Assembly (NCBI GenBank): GCA_002315555.1
Contig: DCHF01000055.1
Location: 401,822 to 465,821 of the forward strand
Direction of reading: 5' to 3'
Origin: Lachnospiraceae bacterium UBA1759
Lineage (GTDB): Bacteria; Bacillota; Clostridia; Lachnospirales; Lachnospiraceae
Length of the DNA: 64,000 nucleotides
Part shown: in pieces, positions 34,307 through 43,671 of the stretch
Layout: the number at the start of each line of letters is the position of its first letter
How positions within the stretch are numbered: the first letter of the stretch is position 1
Made by a program: the position numbers and the translations under genes
Notes under the pieces: model-generated
The model's database searches: none
Seen by the model: the letters and a program-made list of their open reading frames with translations, nothing else
What the model was told of the DNA's origin: nothing

Positions 34307-36889
34307 TCACACCAACGCCCGGAGAATCCGGATATCCACAGCTCCTTTTGTGGAAAGGTTGACATCGATCACGAGCATTCCGTCTTCAAAGCTGTAGATG
34401 ACCGGCTCGCCGTTTACAAGAACGGCTTCCGGGGCCGGCATATACGGCACGCGGATGCGGCTGACACGAAGCGCGCCCTCCAGGACCCGGATCTCCGTGC
34501 TGAGGTCCGGACGTACCCGTACGGTTCCCCAGGCACCGTCCAGAGACCAGAAGGAGGTGAAATCCGTGCCGAGTAGATCCGGCTGCGGATCAAAGCCGAT
34601 GGTCCGGTTCGGAAGGTCGAAGAAGAAACCGCTGTCGATCATCAGGAGGGCAAAGGAGGCCATCGACCGGGCGTAATTGTTGCCGCATTCGATCTCGTTG
34701 TACGGATTCCGCTTGCGGCCGTCATAACGGTCACGCACACCGCGAACCACCTTCAGGGCATCCGCGCGGTGTCCCTTGGCAAGCAGCAGTCCGGCAAAGG
34801 CGTATTCAAAGCCGTGCATGGTCTCTTCGCAGTAGGGCACCGGGATCGCCGGTTTGCGGGCGCCTTCCGGGTACGCGCACATCATCGTACCGGATTCATC
34901 GTTCAGGATGAAATTGCGCCAGGGATTTGTGAAGCCGCGGAAGCTTGCGCGGTAATTGTTCTTCATGACGGCATCGAGGGCCGAGTTCAGATGCGCGGGG
35001 TCAAAGACCGGCGGAAGACCGGAAAGCACCGCGTGCCATTCGCCCAGACACTGGTCGATCTCACAGCCCTCACCGATCTGATACTTCAGCTCGTTCACTT
35101 CCGGATTCCAATAGGTACCGCGGACATCCTCGGAGTTTAAGGAACTCATGGCATCCGCGTAGCGGTCCAGGATCGCGTAATCGGAAAGATCCAGCTTCTG
35201 CACATAATAACTGCCGTTAAAAAGGTGATTTTCGGTCCATTCCGAGGCTTTTTCCACCAGGGAGCGATATTCGTCCGCGGAAGCGGTCTCGCCCAGAAAA
35301 GAGGCCATTTCCGCGCCTGCGGAGAGGGCAGCCATATAAAGACTCTGGAGCCAGGAGGAGGGGCCGAAGAGCTCCATGTCCAGCGTGTGATGCTGGCGGC
35401 CTTCCAGCACGCCGTCCTTATCGGCATCCCAACCCAGCGGGTTTTCGGGACTCCATGCAAACTCCAGCGAACGCTTTGCCGCCGGCCAGTTCTTCCTGAG
35501 CCATTCCGTATCGCCGCAGAGCTTCCAGTCACGGTACAGCTTGATCACGCCGCCCATCTGGCCGTCCACGCAGGGCATCGGCCATCCGCCTTCACGACCA
35601 ACGGGCAGCGTCAGACGGAAGCGCATCGCTCCGCTTTTCTGCAAATTGTATTTGAAATCCAGATCCCGCATGCTGCGCTCCAGATCCGGGAACAGATAGC
35701 AAAGCGCATACGCGTAATTCCAGACATGCGTGCAGCTGCCTTCACAGGAACCGTCGACCTCGCGGCAGCCTTCCCAGCCGTAGAACGAACCGTCCTCCAG
35801 GCGGAGCACGGTGGGCGTGTGAAGGACCGAAAGGGTGGAGGAGGCGGCATCGAGAACAGCGGGATCCGCGGTGGTGGCAAAGAGCGCTTCTTTGAACTTC
35901 AGGGTGCGCGCTTTCAGCTCGTTCCGCTTGCCGGAGGCATAGGCGTTGGAGGCACGGGAGTCCGCCCAGCGTGTCGCGTACCAGTTCTTCCAGCCGATGT
36001 CCTTTCCCGCTTCATCCTTCAGCGGATTCCAGTAGTTATAGTTGTTCGGCACGTTCCACGTCATCAGGAAACGGAAGGTCACGGTCTCCCCGGCCTCCGC
36101 ATGCCGTTCCGCGGAAACGGTACAGGTATCATACGCACCGTTCGATCCGTAGGAACGCGGCTGAAGTCCGGCTCTGGAATTGATCTCGCGCCAGTAGGTC
36201 GCCGCACCGTCATGCCAGCCGCCGCGGTACCAATCCGCCACGCAGCGTACGGAAGCGCCTTCCGCGGTCAGGGTCAGGTCCCCATAGTCCGTGCTGTCCT
36301 CCGGGACGCCGGCATTTTTTAAGAAGACGCCGTTTCCTTCCGGGAGCAGTGTGTTTTTGCTGACGGGGAAGGGATTCCGGAGCGTGAAGGCTACGGTGAG
36401 GTCGGCGGGGACATCGCCCGTGTTCGTGACCGAAAGGTCAAAAAATGCCGCGGGGATCGACGAGTTTTCGGAGTCGTTCGGAATCATCGGATTCCAGGCG
36501 GCGACCGTCACCTCCGCCGGGAAACCCGGGTCGGAGAGGGCAAGCTCCGACATCGGAAACTCGCCGGTGAAGGACCATTCGGAGAAGTGGTCATAGCCCG
36601 CCATGGTCGATGAATTCGGCCCGTATCCGTAGCCGTCGTAGTCATAATGCGTACCGTACTGACCCATCAGATCCTTTTCCTGGTCGCCGTTTAAGATCTT
36701 CACGCGGACCCCGTCCGCGGTCTTCATACGGAGCGCAAGATGCGAGCAGCCGTTCAGACTGCCCTTTGCGGGCCGGTTGAAGATCTCCCAGTCCTTGAGC
36801 ATGCCGTTTCCGGCAAATCCGACGGAACCGGTACCGATACCGCCGATGGGAAATATGAGTTCGCGGGTGTGCTCTTTATCGTATCGCAT
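34307..36889 (-). CDS. GH116-family beta-glycosidase
   Basis: An 860-residue protein with the layout of GH116 (non-lysosomal glucosylceramidase-type): an N-terminal beta-sandwich (opening IFPIGGIGTGSVGFAGNG) and a C-terminal (alpha/alpha)6 catalytic domain. The nucleophile is expected at E383 in CEGSCTHVWNYAY and the acid/base at D504 in HHTLDMELFGPSSW. Known members are beta-glucosidases and beta-xylosidases. No signal peptide, so it should act on imported oligosaccharides. It has AAAGGAG before the ATG and is coupled to the esterase gene downstream. Confidence 0.85.
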   Translation of the reverse strand: MRYDKEHTRELIFPIGGIGTGSVGFAGNGMLKDWEIFNRPAKGSLNGCSHLALRMKTADGVRVKILNGDQEKDLMGQYGTHYDYDGYGYGPNSSTMAGYDHFSEWSFTGEFPMSELALSDPGFPAEVTVAAWNPMIPNDSENSSIPAAFFDLSVTNTGDVPADLTVAFTLRNPFPVSKNTLLPEGNGVFLKNAGVPEDSTDYGDLTLTAEGASVRCVADWYRGGWHDGAATYWREINSRAGLQPRSYGSNGAYDTCTVSAERHAEAGETVTFRFLMTWNVPNNYNYWNPLKDEAGKDIGWKNWYATRWADSRASNAYASGKRNELKARTLKFKEALFATTADPAVLDAASSTLSVLHTPTVLRLEDGSFYGWEGCREVDGSCEGSCTHVWNYAYALCYLFPDLERSMRDLDFKYNLQKSGAMRFRLTLPVGREGGWPMPCVDGQMGGVIKLYRDWKLCGDTEWLRKNWPAAKRSLEFAWSPENPLGWDADKDGVLEGRQHHTLDMELFGPSSWLQSLYMAALSAGAEMASFLGETASADEYRSLVEKASEWTENHLFNGSYYVQKLDLSDYAILDRYADAMSSLNSEDVRGTYWNPEVNELKYQIGEGCEIDQCLGEWHAVLSGLPPVFDPAHLNSALDAVMKNNYRASFRGFTNPWRNFILNDESGTMMCAYPEGARKPAIPVPYCEETMHGFEYAFAGLLLAKGHRADALKVVRGVRDRYDGRKRNPYNEIECGNNYARSMASFALLMIDSGFFFDLPNRTIGFDPQPDLLGTDFTSFWSLDGAWGTVRVRPDLSTEIRVLEGALRVSRIRVPYMPAPEAVLVNGEPVIYSFEDGMLVIDVNLSTKGAVDIRILRALV

Positions 36890-37130
36890 GGGATCTCCTT
36901 TGTAATAATACGGTTTCTGTGCGTAATATGATCTTTTTCCGGACGGGAAAACAGCAATCGTTTCCGCCCGTTCATGGCTTCATTATAGGGAAAGCGGCCT
37001 GCGATTTCAAGTTCGTTTCCGTCTCTTTTTCGCCGCCGTAAAAATCTGTTTGCGGGTCTTTGAAAAGTATGATACATTGACAGAAAGAGTTCAATAGCCG
37101 ATGCGGGATTCGGATAACAAGGAGAACAAA

Positions 37131-37889
37131 ATGAAGGTTTTTAATGACGTTTCTTATGGTATGACGGAACATCCGGCGCGCAGGATGGACATCATGGTCC
37201 CGGACAGCGGATCGGATTTCCCGGTATTCGTTTATTATCACGGCGGCGGCCTGGAGGGCGGCGACAAGGTCTGGGGAAAGGATCTTGCGACCTACCTGGT
37301 TCCGCGCGGTGTACTGGTCGTTTCCGCGAATTACCGCATGTATCCGGAAGCGGTCTTCCCGGAGTATCTTCAGGACGCGGCAGCTTGCGCGGCGTGGGTG
37401 AAGAAGCACATCGCCGAGTACGGCGGTGATCCGGAAAAGATCTTCCTGGGCGGTTCCTCCGCCGGCGGTTACATCTCCATGATGCTCTGCTATGACCGGA
37501 AATGGTTTGCGCCGTATAACCTGACTACGATGGAATTTGCCGGCTGGGTCCATGATGCCGGTCAGCCTACCGCGCATTACAACATCATGCGCGAACGCGG
37601 TCTGGACACCCGCCGCGTCATAATCGACGAGTCTGCGCCGATCTACTACATCGGCCTCGAAAAGGAATACAAGCCGCAGCTTTTCATCGTGTCCGATAAC
37701 GACATGGAGAACCGTCCGGAGCAGACCACGCTGACCCTTTCCACCCTGAAGCATTTCCGCTATAACATGGACACGGTCAAGCTGATCACCATGCACGGCG
37801 GTCATTGCGCATATGACGGCGCGTACGATGAAAACGGCGACAGCATCTTCGGTAAGATGATCTATGAGTTCATGACGGAGTACTGTTGA
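37131..37889 (+). CDS. Alpha/beta-hydrolase, acetyl esterase-like
   Basis: A 252-residue enzyme with the HGGG oxyanion motif (YYHGGGLEGGDK), the nucleophile elbow GGSSAGGYISM, the acid region FIVSDNDMENRPEQT and the final histidine HGGHCAYD. This fits the hormone-sensitive-lipase-like/xylan-acetylesterase group. The start at 37131 has AAGGAG six bases upstream; an ATG 30 bases earlier has no site. It lies in the glycosidase island between GH116 and GH36. Confidence 0.8.
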   Translation: MKVFNDVSYGMTEHPARRMDIMVPDSGSDFPVFVYYHGGGLEGGDKVWGKDLATYLVPRGVLVVSANYRMYPEAVFPEYLQDAAACAAWVKKHIAEYGGDPEKIFLGGSSAGGYISMMLCYDRKWFAPYNLTTMEFAGWVHDAGQPTAHYNIMRERGLDTRRVIIDESAPIYYIGLEKEYKPQLFIVSDNDMENRPEQTTLTLSTLKHFRYNMDTVKLITMHGGHCAYDGAYDENGDSIFGKMIYEFMTEYC

Positions 37890-37984
37890 CCGGACATTGA
37901 ATCACAGAACTTTCATGCGGGATCCGGAATCGGGTCCCGCATAGCATAAGTGCGGAAAACAGAAACGGAGAGTAAGGTGACAAC

Positions 37985-40096
37985 ATGAATAGAATCGATA
38001 TCCGGGAAAACGGACTGTATCTTGTGATCGATGTGGAGGAAAGCGGCCTCACGCATCTCATGCATTTCGGTTCGGTTCCCTATGATGAAAAGAACGTCGC
38101 ATACGATGTTTACGACCGGAAGTATTTCACGCTGGTCGAGGTCATGCTGACCGGTAATAACCGTCCGGGCGAACGCTTCGGCAACAAGGTGGAGATCATG
38201 TCCCCGGGCGACCGGCTGGTCTATGTAAGCCACACGGACACGCGGAACGACATGGGCCGCAAGCTGACCGTAACGCAGAAGGATCCCGAGACCGGGGTGG
38301 AGGTCGTGAGCCACATCCAGTTCGTGAAGGATCTGCCTGTGATCCGCAGCTGGACCGAGGTCTGCAACAAGTCCGGGGAGGATCAGGGTCTCGAATACGT
38401 CTCCTCCTTCAATTACAACGGTATCATGAAGGAAGGCGTTCAGCCCTACGATCAAAAGCTTTCCGTCCGCGTTCCGCATAATTCCTGGTTCCGTGAGATG
38501 CAGTGGGTGGAACACGATGCACAATCGCTCGGTCTCACGCAGACCATGCGCACCCCGGTGAGCCGCTCTTCCAGGGCCGCGCATTTTACGAACGCGGGCA
38601 ATTGGTCCAGCAAGGAATATCTGCCGATGGGTTTCATCGAGAACCTGGAGACCGGCAATAACCTGTTCTTCCAGATCGAGCACAACGGTTCCTGGCATTG
38701 GGAGGTCGCGGACCATCCGGGCCAGCTTTATCTCAGTATTTCCGGTCCCAACGAGGTCTATCATCACTTCTGGAAGAATCTGAGACCGGGCGATGTTTTC
38801 ACCTCCGTTCCGGTGGCCATCGGCAGCACGGCCGATGACTTTGACGGTGCGATGGATGTCCTGACGGAGTACCGTCGCGTCATCCGCCGCCCGAACGCAG
38901 ATAACGAAAAACTGCCGATCATTTTCAATGATTACATGAACTGCCTGTTCGGCGACCCGACCACGGAGAAGGAGATTCCGCTTATCGATGCGGCGGCGGA
39001 AATGGGTGCGGAGTATTACTGCATCGACTGCGGCTGGTACGCGGAAGGAAACTGGTGGGACGGTGTCGGTGAATGGCTGCCCTGCGACAAGCGATTCCCG
39101 GGCGGGCTGAAGGCGCTTCTCGACTATATCCGCAGTAAGGGCATGGTGCCCGGATTGTGGCTGGAGATCGAGGTCATGGGCATCAACTGTCCCAAGGTCG
39201 CAAAGACCGATGACAGCTGGTATTTCATGCGGCACGGAAAACGCGTGGCGGAGAGAAGCAGGTTCCAGCTGGATTTCCGCAGTCCGGCGGTGCAGGCGCA
39301 TGCGGATGAGGTCATCGACCGATTGGTGAAGGACTACGGTGTGGGCTATATCAAGATGGATTATAACATCGAGCCGGGCGTGGGCACCGAGACCGGTGCG
39401 GACTCCTTCGGTGACGGTCTTCTGCAGCATGAGCGCGCATATCTTGCGTGGCTGGACCGCGTTTTTGCGCGTTACCCGGACCTGGTCATCGAAAACTGCT
39501 CATCGGGCAGTATGCGTATGGATTACGCGATGCTTTCCCGTCACAGCATCCAGTCCACCTCGGACAATGAAAACTATGCGAATTACGCGTCCATCGCTGC
39601 GAATGCCCCGGCCACACTGACACCGGAGCAGGCTGCTGTCTGGAGCTATCCGCTCCGTGAGGGCGACCGCGAGGAGGTCGTGTTCAATATGGTGAATGCG
39701 CTTCTTCTTCGTATCCATCAGAGCGGTCATCTGGCGGAGATCAGTCCGGACCGTAAGGCGCTCGTGAAAGAGGCCTTTGATCTCTACAAGGTGATCCGCG
39801 CCGATATCAGGGAAGCGGTCCCGTTCTGGCCGCTCGGCATGTCCGCGTTCAAGGACGAGTGGGTGTGCATGGGCTTAAAGAACGGCAAGAAGAGCTACGT
39901 GGCGGTGTGGCGGAGAAACAGCCATGAGGACATCGTCAGTCTGCCGATCGACCATCTGGTCGGAGCGGAAGCGAAGGTAACCTGCATCTATCCGTCCTAT
40001 CATGACGCGCCGTACAGCTTCAGTAAGAATACCGGTCTTCTGACCGTGCAACTGCCGGAGCGGCTGTCGGCAAGACTGTTTATGATCGAAGAGTAA
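37985..40096 (+). CDS. GH36 alpha-galactosidase
   Basis: A 703-residue family GH36 enzyme of usual length. Visible signatures include CIDCGWYAEGNWWDGVGEW, the nucleophile D459 in YIKMDYNIE, ENCSSGSMRMDYAML, and the acid/base D527 in QSTSDNENY. The N-terminal sandwich includes residues about 1-330 and a short beta domain closes the protein. It differs strongly from the GH36-like enzyme at 30799, so the two are not a recent duplication. Expected substrates are alpha-galactosides (raffinose, stachyose, or galactomannan pieces). Cytosolic, as no signal is seen. Confidence 0.92.
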   Translation: MNRIDIRENGLYLVIDVEESGLTHLMHFGSVPYDEKNVAYDVYDRKYFTLVEVMLTGNNRPGERFGNKVEIMSPGDRLVYVSHTDTRNDMGRKLTVTQKDPETGVEVVSHIQFVKDLPVIRSWTEVCNKSGEDQGLEYVSSFNYNGIMKEGVQPYDQKLSVRVPHNSWFREMQWVEHDAQSLGLTQTMRTPVSRSSRAAHFTNAGNWSSKEYLPMGFIENLETGNNLFFQIEHNGSWHWEVADHPGQLYLSISGPNEVYHHFWKNLRPGDVFTSVPVAIGSTADDFDGAMDVLTEYRRVIRRPNADNEKLPIIFNDYMNCLFGDPTTEKEIPLIDAAAEMGAEYYCIDCGWYAEGNWWDGVGEWLPCDKRFPGGLKALLDYIRSKGMVPGLWLEIEVMGINCPKVAKTDDSWYFMRHGKRVAERSRFQLDFRSPAVQAHADEVIDRLVKDYGVGYIKMDYNIEPGVGTETGADSFGDGLLQHERAYLAWLDRVFARYPDLVIENCSSGSMRMDYAMLSRHSIQSTSDNENYANYASIAANAPATLTPEQAAVWSYPLREGDREEVVFNMVNALLLRIHQSGHLAEISPDRKALVKEAFDLYKVIRADIREAVPFWPLGMSAFKDEWVCMGLKNGKKSYVAVWRRNSHEDIVSLPIDHLVGAEAKVTCIYPSYHDAPYSFSKNTGLLTVQLPERLSARLFMIEE

Positions 40097-40100
40097 AGGT

Positions 40101-40137
40101 AAAAGGCATCGGAACGTGTCGTGTCCGATGCCTTTTA
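40101..40137 (+). terminator. Terminator between the convergent GH36 and GH43 genes
   Basis: AAAAGGCATCGG/CCGATGCCTTTT around a twelve-base loop. Both flanks are A/T runs, so it may act for both strands. Confidence 0.85.
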
Positions 40138-40202
40138 TGTGGAGGAGGGAATCCGGGAACCCGGTCAGTTTTCGAAAAAAGCATGCAAAGCTCGAAGCAC
40201 GA

Positions 40203-41291
40203 TTAATTCGGCCACGCTTCATCCGTCACGGTCGGTCCGTCCAGGACCAGCCTGCCGTCTTCAGAGAAGTGCACGCGGTTAACGGCGATCTTTCTTCCGA
40301 GGTCCTTGACCGGAAGACCGCCCATAAACTCCTTTGCGTACCCCGGCCAATGCTGGCGGCCCAGTTTATCTTCCGGGAACGGCCCCATGGAATTGCCTCT
40401 TAACGCAAGCGACCACTCGAATTCATCCGCAGTCATCACATGCACGGACGGATCGAAATATGGCGTGTCGGTGATCATGTGATAGACCATGAACAGTTCA
40501 CTGCCATCCTTGCTGTGAATGAAGGAATTGTGCCCCGGCGCGTAAATGCCTCTTTCCGGCATCGGATAGAGAATCGGATTTTCCGGCGCCTTAGTCCACG
40601 GTCCGAGCGGGGTGGGTGCGGTCGCGTAACCCACACCGTAATCTTCAAAGGTATTGGCGGAGAAGGTCATGTAGTAGGTGTCGTTGTGCTTTAAGACGAA
40701 CGGTCCCTCATTCCAGCGGCGTGCATGAAGCGGAACGGTGTGATTCTCCCATTCCTGACAGGGGTGTACCATGAGCTTCGGATGTCCGATGATGTCGGTG
40801 AAGTCCGGCTTCAGCTCTGCTCCGAAGATCCAGCTTTCCTCCAGATCGTCCGCGCCGACCGGATGATGGTAGCAGCTCCAGCACCAGTACAGGTAGAACT
40901 TATCAGCCTCGTGATAGACGTGGATATCGATGGCGCAGTAGCCCGGATCGAAGAGCGGCCGTCCCAAAAGATCCTTGTAGGGGCCCTCCGGCCGATCGGA
41001 GACCAGCACGCCGATCATGCGGTTTTCCAGCTCATGCGTCGGATTGATCTTGCTTTCCGTCGTGTGGAAAATGTAGTATTTGTCACCGAAATGATAGATC
41101 TCCGGTGCGGATGAGGCGCCGAAGAACCAGTCCTCGTCCGTGGGGGTGTATGCCTGGCCGAGGCTTTCCAGATGTACCAGGTCCTTTGTGCGGTAGAACT
41201 CCCAGCCGGAGCAGAGAATGTAGTAATAACCGTCGTCTGCGAGCATCGCAAAGGGATCGGAACCATAGGCAAGCGGGTTGTGGTAGTTCAT
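40203..41291 (-). CDS. GH43 family glycosidase
   Basis: A 362-residue five-bladed beta-propeller hydrolase. Catalytic residues are visible: D12 (base) in YGSDPFAM, D122 (pKa modulator) in CAIDIHVY, and E195 (acid) in WNEGPFVLK. The family contains beta-xylosidases and alpha-L-arabinofuranosidases, and specificity cannot be told. No signal peptide. It is the last gene after the decarboxylase gene, overlapping its stop by 4 bases (ATGA). This coupling of GH43 with a PLP decarboxylase looks fortuitous. Confidence 0.88.
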   Translation of the reverse strand: MNYHNPLAYGSDPFAMLADDGYYYILCSGWEFYRTKDLVHLESLGQAYTPTDEDWFFGASSAPEIYHFGDKYYIFHTTESKINPTHELENRMIGVLVSDRPEGPYKDLLGRPLFDPGYCAIDIHVYHEADKFYLYWCWSCYHHPVGADDLEESWIFGAELKPDFTDIIGHPKLMVHPCQEWENHTVPLHARRWNEGPFVLKHNDTYYMTFSANTFEDYGVGYATAPTPLGPWTKAPENPILYPMPERGIYAPGHNSFIHSKDGSELFMVYHMITDTPYFDPSVHVMTADEFEWSLALRGNSMGPFPEDKLGRQHWPGYAKEFMGGLPVKDLGRKIAVNRVHFSEDGRLVLDGPTVTDEAWPN

Positions 41292-42781
41292 GAAAATTCT
41301 CCTTTCACAATGGATATTGTACGGATCCCGTAGGCTTCAAATACCGGGATCAATTCTTCGGTAATACGTTCGCCGCTGACCGCGATGGGTACCGCGGGCG
41401 GGCAGGAAACAGCAGGCGCGCCGAGCACACGGCCAATAGCGTTCTCCACGGGCACCGTTTCATGCAGTGAAAAGACGGCCTCGCGGATCGAGAGGACTTT
41501 TTCAAGCGGACGGAGCCTGAGAGAAGGTGCGGCGCCTGAAGTGATACCGAACGTTTTGCCGTCAGGCAGGGCTTCGGAATCCGCTTCGGACACGCAGCCG
41601 GCTTGTATCGTCATCTTTGCCGCCTTCAGTGCTTCTTCGATCCGTGCGAAATCCTCTTCCGTGTTATCCGGCGTGAACATAAGCACCAGGAATTCCGCGT
41701 CGCAGAACTCCGGAATGACCTGATAAGCTTCGAGAAGCTCTCCGAGTCCGGAACCGCTCATACCGAGCTTTCCGGCATTTACAACAAGCTTTAACGGTTC
41801 GCTGTCGGTGTACGGGACGTCAAGGGCTTTCAGCGCGTTTTTAAGAGCTGCGACGCGCGTGACGGTCTTCTTCAGCGATTCCCGGAATTCATCGGCCAGG
41901 TAACGGTTGCAGAGGTCCAGTGAGGCCATGATCAGATATGAGGGCGATGTGGTCCCGGTCACTTCCATGGCGGCTTTCACCTCCCCGCGTGTCGCATAGC
42001 CGCTTCGTACGTGCAAGTACGCGCCGCCGGTCAGGACCGGCAGGGTCTTGTGCGCGGAATCACTGCACATGTCGGCGCCGAGGTCCATCGGATGGAGCGG
42101 CGTTTCCAGAAAATGCAGGTATGCCCCGTGGGCATTGTCCACGAGGAGCAGCACGCCGTAGGCGTGGCAGATCTCGGAAAAGCGCCGGACATCGGCGAGG
42201 TGGCCCAGGTAATCCGGGCTCGTGATAAAGACCGCAAACGGGAGGTCTTGTGCTGCAGCGGCTTCGGATAGCGTTCTCTCAAGGGTTTCCGCGGAGATCC
42301 GGCAGGCGGACACGGAGTTTTCCGCATCTTCCTCCGGGTAGAGCCAGCGGACATCGGTATCCGTGACGGCGCAGGCATACAGGAAAGCTTTATGAGCATT
42401 CCGCGCGGCCAGAATGTACGGGCGTGCGAAGGGTGAAGCTGAAAAGACGGAAGACGGATCAACCGGTGAAGCTGAATTTCCGCAGCCGGCATCAGCCGGG
42501 CGGCCGGCCTTTGCGCGGGCCAGAATGATCATCGACCGGATGCCGTGGCTGGAGCCTTCCACCGAGTAGGCTGTGATGCCGGAACCGAAGAGCGCCGCAG
42601 CGTTTTCCTCGCTTTCCAGAATAATGCCCTCCGGGAAGTACAGCTCGTCCGCGCCGCCGATCTCCGTGATGTCCATCGGCTCCGGACCCAGCCGGACGAT
42701 GCCTTTATGCCCGGGCATGTGGAGGCGGGACGTTCCGCGCTCGGAATATTCTTTTACGTAGTTGTAGATCGGAGTATTCAT
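41288..42781 (-). CDS. Orn/Lys/Arg decarboxylase-family PLP enzyme
   Basis: A 497-residue fold-type I PLP enzyme. It starts MNTPIYNYVKEYSERGTSRL, then has HMPGHKG (the family's opening motif), TDITE-like and EGSSHGIRSMI segments, LVDNAHGAYLHF, and the PLP lysine in DSAHKTLPVLTGGAYLH. The C-terminal small domain is that of the arginine/lysine/ornithine decarboxylases (SpeA/CadA group), without the N-terminal wing domain. The start is set at 42781 because the region upstream does not match the family, though no ribosome binding site is seen at either candidate. A role in polyamine synthesis is likely. Confidence 0.85.
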   Translation of the reverse strand: MNTPIYNYVKEYSERGTSRLHMPGHKGIVRLGPEPMDITEIGGADELYFPEGIILESEENAAALFGSGITAYSVEGSSHGIRSMIILARAKAGRPADAGCGNSASPVDPSSVFSASPFARPYILAARNAHKAFLYACAVTDTDVRWLYPEEDAENSVSACRISAETLERTLSEAAAAQDLPFAVFITSPDYLGHLADVRRFSEICHAYGVLLLVDNAHGAYLHFLETPLHPMDLGADMCSDSAHKTLPVLTGGAYLHVRSGYATRGEVKAAMEVTGTTSPSYLIMASLDLCNRYLADEFRESLKKTVTRVAALKNALKALDVPYTDSEPLKLVVNAGKLGMSGSGLGELLEAYQVIPEFCDAEFLVLMFTPDNTEEDFARIEEALKAAKMTIQAGCVSEADSEALPDGKTFGITSGAAPSLRLRPLEKVLSIREAVFSLHETVPVENAIGRVLGAPAVSCPPAVPIAVSGERITEELIPVFEAYGIRTISIVKGEFS

Positions 42782-42987
42782 GATATTGATGATACAGGGT
42801 TTATGAGAAAATAACAAGCGTCTGTCGTAAGAGATTAAGGGCGGGAGCACAGTTTTTATGAAAACGGGGAAAAAGAAAAGATCATTTGATTTTGAAAAGG
42901 ATAGAAGAGAAAACGATTTCGTGATATACTGATCATACCATCCCCGATCCGGGGGATCGACCCCGCTATTCTACAGAGGAATCCGAC

Positions 42988-43329
42988 ATGAATATTCAGA
43001 TCTTTGGCACCAGGAAGAATTTTGACAGCAAGAAGGCCGAGCGCTATTTCAGCGAGCGCGGCATCAAATACCAGTTCATCGACATGAAGGAAAAGGGCAT
43101 GAGCAAGGGCGAGTTCCGCGCGGTATGTCAGGCCGTGGGCGGCGTAAAAAACATGATCGACCCGGATTGTAAGGACAAGGAACTCCTGACGCTGATCGAT
43201 TACATCGTCCCGGAGGATCTGGAGGAGAAGATCCTGGATAATCAGAAGGTGATCCGTGTTCCTGTGGTCCGGAACGGAAAGCAGGCGACCCTCGGCTATC
43301 AGCCCGATGTGTGGAAGAACTGGAAGTGA
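42988..43329 (+). CDS. ArsC/Spx-like thioredoxin-fold protein without catalytic cysteine
   Basis: A 113-residue member of the ArsC/Spx family by overall pattern: MNIQIFGTRKNFDSKKAERY at the place of the usual C-x2-C helix, IKYQFIDMKEKGMSKGEF, and RVPVVRNGKQATLGYQPDVW at the end. The active site cysteine is replaced (GTRKNFD), so arsenate reductase activity is not expected; the only Cys residues are in the middle. It may act as a regulator or a binding protein. A TGATATACT extended -10 (42922-42930) lies upstream. Confidence 0.8.
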   Translation: MNIQIFGTRKNFDSKKAERYFSERGIKYQFIDMKEKGMSKGEFRAVCQAVGGVKNMIDPDCKDKELLTLIDYIVPEDLEEKILDNQKVIRVPVVRNGKQATLGYQPDVWKNWK

Positions 43330-43368
43330 CGGAATTGTTCCAGGCAGCGCCAAAAGCGCAACTTTACA

Positions 43369-43397
43369 TTGACTTTCGGCCGGCCTCATGATATGAT
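43369..43397 (+). promoter_or_regulatory. Promoter of the SCIFF operon
   Basis: TTGACT (43369-43374), 17-base spacer, TATGAT (43392-43397), 46 bases before the SCIFF start codon. Confidence 0.85.
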
Positions 43398-43442
43398 ATC
43401 GGTTGTTAAATTGATATTTCTTTCAGAAAAGGAGCATATATC

Positions 43443-43589
43443 ATGAAAAGAATTCAGACTTTAGAAACCCGTAACCTGTGCGAAAGCGCTAAGAACGGCG
43501 GCTGTGGCGAATGCCAGACCTCCTGCCAGTCTGCTTGCAAGACTTCTTGCGGTGTTGCAAACCAGAAGTGCGAAAACACGGAAGAGTAA
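43443..43589 (+). CDS. scfA: SCIFF (ranthipeptide) precursor peptide
   Basis: A 48-residue peptide starting MKRIQTLETRNLCESAKNGG, then CGECQTSCQSACKTSCGVAN and a short acidic tail. Cysteines at 13, 21, 24, 28, 32, 36 and 43: the six of the SCIFF pattern plus one. In the family these form thioether links to alpha- or gamma-carbons made by the neighbour radical SAM enzyme. AAGGAG stands eight bases upstream. The gene is followed by a hairpin and then the maturase. The final peptide's role is unknown for the family, though quorum-type signalling has been proposed for related clostridial peptides. Confidence 0.95.
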   Translation: MKRIQTLETRNLCESAKNGGCGECQTSCQSACKTSCGVANQKCENTEE

Positions 43590-43607
43590 TCGGACTTAAA
43601 GATAAGG

Positions 43608-43636
43608 GCGTCGCCGGATCGGCGGCGCTCTTTTCG
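43608..43636 (+). terminator. Attenuator-like terminator between SCIFF and its maturase
   Basis: GCGTCGCCG/CGGCGGCGC with a three-base loop (one G-T pair), then CTCTTTTCG. Partial read-through would yield far more precursor than maturase transcript. Confidence 0.75.
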
Positions 43637-43671
43637 TTTGCACTCAGAAATATATCAGACAAGGATCAATC

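Noticed and set aside
37913..39430. 505-codon minus-strand frame opposite the GH36 gene at 37985
   Set aside because: Antisense shadow; GH36 signatures are all in the plus frame.
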